A stretch of DNA of 6,995 bases from an uncultured Azospirillum sp. (GTDB taxonomy: Bacteria > Pseudomonadota > Alphaproteobacteria > Azospirillales > Azospirillaceae), in contig CALGOL010000098.1 of the NCBI GenBank assembly GCA_937960755.1, positions 1 through 6,995 of the forward strand. The letters are read 5' to 3'. Shown piece after piece: positions 1 to 5,371 of the stretch. Made by a program: the position numbers and the translations under genes. The notes under the pieces were generated by a model. That model worked only from the letters and a program-made list of their open reading frames with translations. It ran no database searches and was not told the DNA's origin. Each line of letters starts with the position of its first letter. Position 1 is the first letter of the stretch.

Positions 1-839
1 CCGATGGCGTCGCCGAGGATGTGCGCCTCAATCCCAGCCGCCCGCGCCAGCGCCGCCGCCGCCTCCAACGAGGCTTGCGGCGCCGCGACGATGCGGGTTT
101 CAGCATGAGCGAAGCAAAGGGCGCCGGGCTTCAGGCTTTCCCCCCGCCCCGTCTCCAGCACGGCCAGGACGGCGGGCGGCGGCGTCACGCCATAGCGCCG
201 CAGGATCGCCAGCGCGTCGGCGCAAGTCGTCGGATCGGCGACGGTGGGGCCGGAGGCGATGTCCATCGGATCGTCGCCCGGCACGTCCGAAATCAGCAGC
301 GCATGCAGCCGGGCCGGGGCGCAGGCCGCCGCCAGCCGCCCGCCCTTCACCGCCGACAAATGCCGCCGCACGCAGTTGATTTCAGAAATCGTCGCGCCAC
401 AACGCAGCAGGTCGCCGGTCAACGCCTGCTTGTCGGCCAGGCTCACCCCGTCCAGCGGTTTGACCAGCAGGGCCGAGCCGCCGCCGGATATCAAACACAG
501 CACCGTATCGTCGGGGCTGAGCCCCCGCACCTTCGCCAATAAGCGTTCGGTCGCCGCCAGCCCGGCGGCGTCCGGCGTCGGATGGGCGGCCTCGACAATC
601 TCAATGCGGCGACACGGCGCGCCGTAGCCGTAGCGGGTGACGACCAGACCGGACAGCGGTCCCGGCCAATGGGCTTCCACCGCCGCCGCCATCGCCGCCG
701 AGGCTTTGCCGGCGCCCACCACCACCAGCCGGCCTTTCGGATGCTCCGGCAAATGGGGCGGCAAGCAGATTTCCGGCTGGGCCGCCGCCACCGCGGCGTC
801 AAACAGGCGGCGCAGCAGCGCCCGCGGCTCCGGCGTCAT
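1..839 (-). CDS. gck: Glycerate 2-kinase (DUF4147/MOFRL family), N-terminal part
   Basis: Phosphorylates D-glycerate with ATP to 2-phosphoglycerate in the cytoplasm; in the serine cycle this follows hydroxypyruvate reductase. I read the frame by reverse-complementing: it opens MTPEPRALLRRLFDAAVAAA and runs open through base 1, giving 279 complete codons of a family usually about 420-430 residues. The N-terminal domain is visible; the C-terminal MOFRL domain lies outside the window. Family motifs in order are VGAGKA (41-46, with the lysine known to be essential in characterised members), AHPTPD (85-90), ISGGGSALL (117-125), INCVRRHLSAVKGGRLA (154-170), SDVPGDDP (184-191) and SGPTV (196-200). 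The ATG at 839 is supported by a strong AAGGAGG site. Only 19 bases separate it from the stop of the upstream hydroxypyruvate reductase gene, so the two are almost certainly one transcript. Older annotations sometimes call this family hydroxypyruvate reductase TtuD; the motifs fit the kinase. Confidence 0.93.
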   Translation of the reverse strand, partial: MTPEPRALLRRLFDAAVAAAQPEICLPPHLPEHPKGRLVVVGAGKASAAMAAAVEAHWPGPLSGLVVTRYGYGAPCRRIEIVEAAHPTPDAAGLAATERLLAKVRGLSPDDTVLCLISGGGSALLVKPLDGVSLADKQALTGDLLRCGATISEINCVRRHLSAVKGGRLAAACAPARLHALLISDVPGDDPMDIASGPTVADPTTCADALAILRRYGVTPPPAVLAVLETGRGESLKPGALCFAHAETRIVAAPQASLEAAAALARAAGIEAHILGDAI

Positions 840-848
840 CTCCCCTGC

Positions 849-855
849 CCTCCTT
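849..855 (-). promoter_or_regulatory. Ribosome binding site of glycerate kinase
   Basis: Read on the minus strand, AAGGAGG lies 9 bases before the ATG at 839, inside the short gap after the hydroxypyruvate reductase stop codon. It fixes the kinase start and supports translation of a two-gene message. Confidence 0.8.
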
Positions 856-858
856 TGC

Positions 859-1824
859 TCAACCGCCGACCACCAGATTGCTGGGACGGCCGGCGACGAA
901 GTTATCAATATTGTCGATCAACTGATCGGCCAGCCGCTGTTGCGCCTCCACCGACGCCCAGGCGACATGGGGCGTGACGATGACATTCGGACGTTTCGCC
1001 AGGGCGATCAGCGGGCTGTCGTCGGGGGCCGGCTCCTTGGCCGCCACGTCGAAGCCGGCGGCGGCGATCAGCCCTTCATCCAGCGCCGCCCCCAAGGCGA
1101 CCTCATCCACCAGCCCGCCGCGGGCGGTGTTAATCAGGATCGGCCGGCGGGCCATGGCGCGAAACTCCGCCATGCCGATCAGGCCGCGGGTTTCCTCAGT
1201 CAGCGGGCAATGCAGCGATATGACGTCGCTGGTCGCCAGCACGTCGGAAAACGGCGCGTAGCCCGGCTGATCCGGGGTTGGGCCGTTCTTGCGGCCGGCG
1301 AACACCGGGGTCATGCCGAAGGCGCGGCCCAGGTCCGCCACCCGGCGGCCCAGCCCGCCGCCGCCGATGATCCCCAGCCGGGCGCCGTGCAGATCACGGA
1401 TCGGATGATGGAAGAAACAGAACTGCTTGGAGCGCCCCCATTCACCGGCCAGCACATCGGCGTGATACGGCAGGATGGATCGACTAAGCGCCAGGGCGAG
1501 CGCAAAGACATGCTCCGGCACGGTGTCGACGGCGTAGCCGCGGATATTGGCGACGGCGATTCCGTGATCGCGGCAGTAGTCCTTATCGACATTGTCCGTC
1601 CCGGTCGCCGACACCGCGACAAAACGCAGATCGGGAAGCTGCGCCAAGGTTTCGGCGTCGAGCCGCACTTTATTGGTGATCGCCACCGTAGCGCCAGCCA
1701 GCCGCGCCGCCGCCTGCTCCGGCGCGGTTTGAGAATACTCGGTCCACTCATGCGGGAAGGCGGGCCGGCGCACCGTCACCTGTTCGGCCAGGGATTCGCG
1801 GTCAAGAAAAACGATCTTATGCAT
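859..1824 (-). CDS. hprA: Hydroxypyruvate reductase / glycerate dehydrogenase
   Basis: D-isomer 2-hydroxyacid dehydrogenase that reduces hydroxypyruvate to D-glycerate with NAD(P)H. The protein is 321 residues, normal for glycerate dehydrogenases. An in-frame ATG exists at 1860, but the family N-terminus matches MHKIVFLDRESL, so I start at 1824; no clear Shine-Dalgarno is seen for either. Motifs: VSATGTDNVD (71-80), NIRGYAVDTVPEHVFALALA (93-112), the Rossmann glycines GGGGLG (154-159), catalytic Arg235 in NTARGGLVDE, Glu264 in AAKEPAPDD and His286 in TPHVAWAS. At the end of the second Rossmann strand the sequence is FAGRKN (175-180), with no acidic residue at the usual NAD-ribose position, which hints at NADPH use (inference). 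It heads an operon with the glycerate kinase gene and diverges from parA across a 184-base control region. The sub-family call rests on the motifs and on the kinase next door; a related 2-ketoacid reductase is the main alternative. Confidence 0.9.
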   Translation of the reverse strand: MHKIVFLDRESLAEQVTVRRPAFPHEWTEYSQTAPEQAAARLAGATVAITNKVRLDAETLAQLPDLRFVAVSATGTDNVDKDYCRDHGIAVANIRGYAVDTVPEHVFALALALSRSILPYHADVLAGEWGRSKQFCFFHHPIRDLHGARLGIIGGGGLGRRVADLGRAFGMTPVFAGRKNGPTPDQPGYAPFSDVLATSDVISLHCPLTEETRGLIGMAEFRAMARRPILINTARGGLVDEVALGAALDEGLIAAAGFDVAAKEPAPDDSPLIALAKRPNVIVTPHVAWASVEAQQRLADQLIDNIDNFVAGRPSNLVVGG

Positions 1825-1876
1825 GGCGATACAGTCCCATAATGCTGAGGCGCCGAGCATACCAAGGGGGGCCGGC

Positions 1877-1894
1877 TTTTGCGACGTCGCAAAA
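1877..1894. promoter_or_regulatory. 18-bp perfect palindrome, candidate parS centromere (left)
   Basis: TTTTGCGACGTCGCAAAA is perfectly self-complementary. Its 14-bp core recurs as a perfect palindrome at 5372-5385, on the far side of the par-rep module. ParB proteins bind 14-18 bp palindromes near parAB, and plasmid or chromid parS sites differ from the chromosomal GTTTCACGTGAAAC. Position, symmetry and duplication fit parS; the function is inferred. It also lies 53-70 bases upstream of the hydroxypyruvate reductase start, so a bound protein could affect that gene. Confidence 0.6.
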
Positions 1895-1920
1895 CAATCG
1901 CCTTCACAGGTCGGGCGGAT

Positions 1921-1962
1921 GTTGCGACTAGCGTCAACAAGTCCTTGACGCTTAGCGACAAC
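1921..1962. promoter_or_regulatory. Inverted repeat upstream of parA, candidate ParA operator
   Basis: The inner arms AGCGTCAA (1930-1937) and TTGACGCT (1945-1952) are a perfect 8-bp inverted repeat around a 7-base spacer. The similarity continues outward: GTTG...CTA on the left matches the complement of TAG...CAAC on the right. It lies about 50-90 bases before parA and overlaps a TTGACG hexamer. ParA proteins with an N-terminal DNA-binding domain commonly repress their own operon, so this is a plausible autoregulatory operator. Confidence 0.45.
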
Positions 1963-1975
1963 ATTGACATAGCTA
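1945..1975 (+). promoter_or_regulatory. Possible parAB promoter
   Basis: TTGACG at 1945-1950 is followed 17 bases later by CATAGC (1968-1973), a weak -10 match. A better -35, TTGACA, sits at 1964-1969 but has no good -10 partner at the right distance. This stretch is AT-richer than its surroundings, and the inverted repeat and an iteron overlap or abut it. The exact promoter is uncertain. Confidence 0.3.
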
Positions 1976-1993
1976 TTTCGGACATTTCAGCAG
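1974..1993 (+). repeat. Iteron copy in the parA leader
   Basis: TATTTCGGACATTTCAGCAG carries the same TCGGACATTTC core as the origin iterons. The 16 bases AGCTATTTCGGACATT at 1971-1986 are identical to 4111-4126 in the array. It lies 15 bases before the parA start, where bound Rep could repress or co-ordinate parAB. Confidence 0.7.
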
Positions 1994-2008
1994 GCTAGGG
2001 GGCGTCCG

Positions 2009-3043
2009 GTGGAGATGCAAGGGGCCGAATTGCGGGCGTTGCGGGAAGGCCGCGGCGCGGCGCAGCAGGAGTTCGCCGAGTGGCTGAACCTTCAGCTTGG
2101 GCGCAAATACGACCGCGCCCGCATCAGCAAATGGGAAAGCGGGGCGGAGCGCATCCCGCAAAAAGTGGCGGAATTGCTGCTCACCCGTCGCGACAACCAT
2201 GACGACGACAACGCGGCAAACGCCGCGCCGCGCCGCCGCCGCGCCGTGGTGGTGGCGGTGGCCAACCACAAGGGCGGGGTGGGCAAGACCACCACGGCGG
2301 TCAATCTGGCGGCGTTGCTCACCGCCGATGGGCTGTCGGTGCTGCTGATCGACGCGGATCCGCAGGCCAACGCCACCATGCATCTGGGCGTCGACCCGCA
2401 CGGCGTGGAGCGGCACCAGCGCACGCTTTACTATGTCTTGCGCCGCGACGCGCCGTTGTCGTCGGCAATGATGCAGGTGGACGACAGCAGCTTGCGTTTC
2501 GTGCCGTCGAGCATCCGTCTGTCGGAAGCCGAAGACGAGATGATCGGCAACCCCTACGGCGCCACGGTGCTGCGGGAAAAGCTGCGCGAGGTGCGGGAAC
2601 GCTTCGATGTGGTGGTGATCGACTGCCCGCCGCACGCCGGCATCCTCACCGCCAACGCGCTGGCCTGCGCCGACGAGGTGCTGATCCCTTGTCAGACCGA
2701 AGGCTTCGCACAGTTGGGCGTGCCGTTCCTGCTCAACACCATTGAGCGCGCCCAGCGCCATGTGAATCCCAGCCTGCATATCTTGGGCATTCTGCCCACC
2801 ATGTATAAGCACCAGCAATTGCAGGATCGCCAGACCTTGGCGGAACTGCGGGAAGCCTACGGCGGCCGCACCCGGCTGTTCGAGCCGGTGCCGCGCTCCA
2901 CCGTCTACGCCCAAGGATCGACGTCGGGCCGCGCCACGCTGGCGGTGGAGCCCAACGCGCCGGGCGCCGAATCCTATCGCGCCGTCGCCGACGCCGTGCG
3001 GGCGCTGATCGATCAAGCCGGAGACAACAGCCATGGCCGCTAA
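2009..3043 (+). CDS. parA: ParA partition ATPase with N-terminal XRE-type helix-turn-helix
   Basis: Deviant-Walker ATPase that works with ParB and parS to separate replicon copies before division. Length is 344 residues from GTG 2009; an ATG at 2015, two codons later, is possible. A GGGGG run at 1998-2002 lies 6 bases before the GTG and 12 before the ATG, slightly favouring GTG. Residues 5-57 look like an XRE-style helix-turn-helix (AELRALREGR, then ARISKWESGAERIP). A charged linker (60-78) leads to the ATPase: KGGVGKTT (88-95; signature Lys88, Walker Lys93), IDADPQAN (114-121) and Walker B VVVIDCPP (201-208). The N-terminal DNA-binding part suggests the large, self-repressing plasmid type of ParA rather than a chromosomal Soj, though its fold differs from the winged domain of P1 ParA. 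It overlaps parB by 11 bases, so the two are translationally coupled. An inverted repeat and an iteron upstream are likely control sites. Confidence 0.95.
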   Translation: MEMQGAELRALREGRGAAQQEFAEWLNLQLGRKYDRARISKWESGAERIPQKVAELLLTRRDNHDDDNAANAAPRRRRAVVVAVANHKGGVGKTTTAVNLAALLTADGLSVLLIDADPQANATMHLGVDPHGVERHQRTLYYVLRRDAPLSSAMMQVDDSSLRFVPSSIRLSEAEDEMIGNPYGATVLREKLREVRERFDVVVIDCPPHAGILTANALACADEVLIPCQTEGFAQLGVPFLLNTIERAQRHVNPSLHILGILPTMYKHQQLQDRQTLAELREAYGGRTRLFEPVPRSTVYAQGSTSGRATLAVEPNAPGAESYRAVADAVRALIDQAGDNSHGR

Positions 3044-3944
3044 AAAATTCACCCGCCTGACCGGCGCCATGCAGGCTTCCGCCCTTGAACAGACCGAACC
3101 CGACCGGCTGTTCGGCGGCTCGCGCCGCGGCATGCGGTTGGTGGAGCCGCGCATACTCGACATCGACCTCAACCCCAACCAGCCGCGCCGCCATTTCGAC
3201 CCCGACGTTCAGCAACGCCTGACCGACAGCATCGAACAGCACGGGCTTAAGCAGCCCATCGGCGTGCAGATGCAGGAGAACGGCCGCTGGCTGCTGGTGT
3301 TCGGCGAACGGCGCTATCGCGCCTGCCACAGCTTAGGACATAACACCATCCAAGCCGTGGTCACCGATGGCGATCCGCTGGAAATCGCGCTGATCGAAAA
3401 TTTGCAGCGCGAGGATTTGTCGGCGTTTGAGACCGCCGACGCTTTCGCCGGCCTGATGGAGCGCCAGGGCTATAACCGCTCGACCTTGGCCCGCGTGGTG
3501 GGAACCACCCCCAGCGTCATCACCCGTCTGCTCGGCTTGCGTAATCTGCCGCTGATGGTGCGCCGGGAATTTGAAAACAAATTCTCCCACGTTCCCAAAT
3601 CCTTGCTGCTGGAGCTGGTGGACATCGGCAATGAACAGGCGCAGCGCGCGGCGTGGGAGATCATCAAAACCGGCGTCACCGTGCGTGAACTGCGCGATTT
3701 GCGCCAAGCGGGGGCGCTGCCCGGACAAGGGACAGCGGCCGAGTCTGCGGCCGGCGGCGAATCGGATTCCGACCAAATGTCCGAAATAAAGCCGGTCAAG
3801 CCGGCGGTCGATCCGTTGTTAAAGGTGACGCAGCGCTTGGAAAAATTGATTACGCCCTATAGCCAAGACGGCGCCTCGTTGCAGGAGGAGCAAAAGGCCC
3901 GTTTGCGTGCGTTGCGCGACGTCATTGATCGGCTTTTGGCCTGA
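3033..3944 (+). CDS. parB: ParB centromere-binding CTPase
   Basis: Binds parS, spreads along DNA as a CTP-dependent clamp and stimulates ParA. It has 303 residues, typical of ParB. The start ATG lies inside the end of parA, with GGAG at 3020-3023, 9 bases upstream. Domains: N-terminal tail (1-35) that would touch ParA; nuclease/CTPase domain with VFGERRYRA (89-97) and ENLQREDLSAFETA (122-135); helix-turn-helix STLARVVGTTPSVITRLLGLRNLP (150-173, split here as STLARVVGTTPS and VITRLLGLRNLP); a low-complexity linker (about 228-260); and a C-terminal dimer segment (260-303). The recognition helix reads TTPSVITRLL rather than the chromosomal KSRSxVxNxLRLL pattern, consistent with a centromere unlike the standard parS. 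An inverted iteron copy lies within the linker-coding stretch. Confidence 0.95.
   Translation: MAAKKFTRLTGAMQASALEQTEPDRLFGGSRRGMRLVEPRILDIDLNPNQPRRHFDPDVQQRLTDSIEQHGLKQPIGVQMQENGRWLLVFGERRYRACHSLGHNTIQAVVTDGDPLEIALIENLQREDLSAFETADAFAGLMERQGYNRSTLARVVGTTPSVITRLLGLRNLPLMVRREFENKFSHVPKSLLLELVDIGNEQAQRAAWEIIKTGVTVRELRDLRQAGALPGQGTAAESAAGGESDSDQMSEIKPVKPAVDPLLKVTQRLEKLITPYSQDGASLQEEQKARLRALRDVIDRLLA
3771..3787 (-). repeat. Inverted iteron copy inside the parB 3' end
   Basis: On the minus strand this reads TTATTTCGGACATTTGG, matching the iteron core TCGGACATTTC at 10 of 11 positions with the usual TATT lead-in. It falls in the linker-coding part of parB, which tolerates sequence change. Three GANTC sites (3741, 3759, 3765) lie just upstream. 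It may be a further Rep site; coding constraint is the alternative. Confidence 0.5.
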
Positions 3945-3951
3945 AAACGAT

Positions 3952-4019
3952 GGTTTTTCATCGGACGTTTCGACAGGGGAGACTCGACAACAGGCCCCGT
4001 CAAAACGTCCGAAAAAGCC
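3952..4019. repeat. Long inverted repeat carrying two opposed iteron cores
   Basis: The left arm 3952-3979 and right arm 3995-4019 pair over about 25 bases: GGTTTTT, a two-base bulge, TCGGACGTTT, a mismatch, GAC, a bulged A, then GGGG, around a 15-base loop. Each arm contains an iteron core (TCGGACGTTTCGACAG at 3961-3976, and its inverse at 4002-4012). It may be the parAB terminator, although no T-run follows at once. It could also be an operator for Rep dimers, or a single-strand initiation or copy-control hairpin. Confidence 0.65.
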
Positions 4020-4028
4020 TTTCCTTTT

Positions 4029-4064
4029 GATTCCTAGATTCCTGAGATTCCTAGAGCCTGAATC
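4029..4064. repeat. Tandem GATTCCT repeats, candidate DNA-unwinding element with CcrM sites
   Basis: GATTCCT occurs at 4029-4035, 4037-4043 and 4046-4052, 8 and 9 bases apart, in one of the most AT-rich parts of the origin. Each copy contains a GANTC site, and GAATC at 4060-4064 adds a fourth. AT-rich short tandem repeats beside iterons are typical of the segment where the helix opens. The methylation sites suggest cell-cycle control by a CcrM-type methylase (inference). Confidence 0.5.
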
Positions 4065-4095
4065 CATCTGCTATTTCAATACGTTGCCGGATAGG

Positions 4096-4327
4096 TTCGG
4101 ACATTTCGACAGCTATTTCGGACATTCCGCCCGGTTTTGCCGGACATCCGGTCAGGGGTTTTCGGACATTCCGCCGGTTTGGTTAACGTCTATCGGACGT
4201 TTGAGCAGGGGCGGGCGTTTGAGCACGGCTGGATCTTCTTCGGACATTTCGACAGATTCTTCGGACTTGACTCTCATCCCGTGTCCGATAGTAAATTCGG
4301 ACATCCTAACGCGCAAGACGTCCGGGC
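4096..4327 (+). repeat. Iteron array, Rep binding sites
   Basis: The core TCGGACATTTC and variants recur on the plus strand beginning at 4097, 4118, 4140, 4162, 4193, 4211, 4240, 4261 and 4297. Inverted partial copies lie near 4281-4290 and 4315-4327. The first four are 21-22 bases apart, about two helical turns, so Rep molecules would line up on one face. The copies at 4096-4112 and 4239-4255 share 17 identical bases, TTCGGACATTTCGACAG. The later copies are degenerate and less regularly spaced. 22-bp iterons are normal for Rep_3 initiators such as pPS10 RepA. The last copies run over the putative rep promoter. Confidence 0.85.
4267..4294 (+). promoter_or_regulatory. rep: Putative rep promoter
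   Basis: TTGACT (4267-4272) and TAGTAA (4289-4294) are separated by 16 bases, about 50 bases before the rep start. The -35 overlaps a GANTC site (GACTC, 4269-4273) and follows directly on the degenerate iteron TCGGACTTGAC. Another iteron starts at 4297. Repression by Rep and sensitivity to methylation are both plausible. Confidence 0.4.
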
Positions 4328-4343
4328 GGGGGAAGTAGACGGC

Positions 4344-5363
4344 ATGGCGGCGCAATTGACCACAAGCGGGGCGTCGCAATTCCCCAAATCCACCGGCGCT
4401 GTTGAAATCAGCGAGCCGGAAGGCAGTTTGACCCTCGCCGACCGGCGGCTGTTCAATCACTTGTTGGCGGCGGCCTATCGCGACCTGGGCAAGGTGGCGG
4501 CCCATTCTGTCAAAATGTCCGAAATACGCGCCTTTGCGGCCGCGGCGCGCGACGGGGTGGAGGACAGCAGCAACCGCCGCATCAAGGCCAGCATCACCCG
4601 GCTGCAAAAAACCGTGGTGCAGTTTAATTACCTCGATTCCTCCCGCGGCGAAATCTGGCGCTCGTCGCAGTTATTGGGGGAATGCGAGCTGGTGGAGCGC
4701 ACCGGCGAACTGACCTACAGCTTCCCCACCGGGCTGGCGGAAAAACTGGTCGAGCCGGCGCTCTACAGCTATATCTCGCTGAAGGTGGTTTATCAGTTCG
4801 AATCGAAATATTCGCTGATCCTCTATGAAATCCTCAAGCGCTACGCCGACCGCGACGCCGCCGCGCCCTATTGGACTGTCAAGACGTCCGAATTGCGCGA
4901 CCTCTTGGGTTGCCGCGACAAGCTGAAGGACTGGAAGGATTTCAACGTGCGCGCCATTCAGCCGGCGTTGGAGGAAATCAACGCCCTGGCCGGCTTTGAA
5001 GTGGCGATGACCGAAAAGCGCCAGGGCAGGGGACGGGGCGGCGGCCGGGTGGTGGAGGCGACCTTTCACATCACCCGCAAGGACGCGGCCCAGGCGGAGC
5101 ACGCCGCCCGTCAGCTTGATAAACTGCGGCTTCAGCGCCGCGGCGAACGCAAGCTGAAGGAAGAAGAGGCGGCGGCGTCTCGCAACGCCCGGCTGGCCTT
5201 AGCGTGGCTGGAAGGGGCCGACGTGCAGACCCGGTTGCGCTGGGCGCGGCGGGCGGAAATGGCCGGCTTGGACCTGCCCAAGGGGGCGGCGGCGCGAGAG
5301 AACCTCGGCCGCTGGGCGCCGTTCATCGCTGACGAAATCGTCGACGAAGAAAATCTCTCCTAA
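4344..5363 (+). CDS. rep: Rep_3-family replication initiator protein
   Basis: Initiator that binds the iterons, opens the origin and recruits the host replisome. Length is 339 residues from ATG 4344; the frame stays open upstream to 4137, but that part is iteron DNA and has no family counterpart. A purine-rich GGGGGAAG ends about 10 bases before the ATG. Two winged-helix domains are visible. WH1 covers about residues 30-138 (LTLADRRLFNHLLAAAYRDL). WH2 covers about 140-245, with SLKVVYQFESKYSLILYEIL (145-164), RYADR, WTVKTSELRDLLG (177-189), WKDFNVRAIQPALEEINALA (197-216) and GRVVEATFHI, all matching the Rep_3/RepE/pPS10 RepA pattern. Residues 247-339 are a charged, probably helical tail rich in Ala, Arg and Glu that I do not recognise. 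Monomers are expected to bind iterons and dimers to repress. Two inverted iteron-like sites lie inside the gene. It is not a RepC (repABC) initiator, although it sits beside parAB. Confidence 0.92.
   Translation: MAAQLTTSGASQFPKSTGAVEISEPEGSLTLADRRLFNHLLAAAYRDLGKVAAHSVKMSEIRAFAAAARDGVEDSSNRRIKASITRLQKTVVQFNYLDSSRGEIWRSSQLLGECELVERTGELTYSFPTGLAEKLVEPALYSYISLKVVYQFESKYSLILYEILKRYADRDAAAPYWTVKTSELRDLLGCRDKLKDWKDFNVRAIQPALEEINALAGFEVAMTEKRQGRGRGGGRVVEATFHITRKDAAQAEHAARQLDKLRLQRRGERKLKEEEAAASRNARLALAWLEGADVQTRLRWARRAEMAGLDLPKGAAARENLGRWAPFIADEIVDEENLS
4507..4523 (-). repeat. Inverted iteron inside rep (WH1-coding)
   Basis: On the minus strand this reads TTCGGACATTTTGACAG, 16 of 17 bases identical to the best origin iteron, with the TAT lead-in also present. 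On the coding strand it encodes VKMSEI in WH1. So close a match suggests a real Rep site within the gene. Confidence 0.65.
4876..4892 (-). repeat. Second inverted iteron-like site inside rep (WH2-coding)
   Basis: On the minus strand this reads TTCGGACGTCTTGACAG, 14 of 17 bases matching the best iteron. It encodes VKTSEL in WH2, at the place equivalent to the WH1 site, so it may instead reflect the common descent of the two winged-helix domains. Confidence 0.45.
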
Positions 5364-5371
5364 GCGCGGGC

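Larger units (their letters stand above)
3945..4343 (+). other. Iteron-type origin of replication
   Basis: This 399-base stretch between parB and rep has no convincing gene. In order it holds a long inverted repeat (3952-4019), an AT-richer segment with tandem GATTCCT repeats (4029-4064) and the iteron array (4096-4327) leading into rep. This order and the Rep_3-family gene just downstream are the usual plan of a theta-replicating iteron plasmid origin. I saw no good DnaA box (TTATNCACA). Seven GANTC sites occur between 3981 and 4273. The one longish reading frame through it (3907-4338) is built of repeat DNA and looks spurious. Confidence 0.8.

Noticed and set aside
281..292. Iteron-like TTTCGGACGTG on the minus strand in gck
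   Set aside because: It encodes the conserved ISDVPGDD motif of the kinase and lacks the downstream half of the iteron, so coding explains it.
637..1842. 401-codon plus-strand frame opposite hprA and gck
   Set aside because: Antisense shadow of two motif-rich genes; low-complexity product.
1973..3178. 401-codon minus-strand frame opposite parA
   Set aside because: High-GC shadow frame antisense to a clearly conserved gene; His, Arg and Gln-rich product without motifs.
3907..4338. 143-codon plus-strand frame across the parB end and the origin
   Set aside because: It overlaps parB in another frame and then runs through repeats; the product has no recognisable pattern.
4137..4343. N-terminal extension of Rep by 69 residues, reading from 4137
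   Set aside because: The extra codons are made of iterons and the likely rep promoter, and no Rep_3 protein has such a leader; ATG 4344 fits the family.
3945..4343. Chromosomal oriC with DnaA or CtrA boxes
   Set aside because: I found no TTATNCACA and no TTAA-N7-TTAA; iterons and a Rep_3 gene explain the region.
2009..5363. repABC-type replicon
   Set aside because: The initiator has two Rep_3 winged helices rather than a RepC pattern, and rep is separated from parB by an iteron origin.
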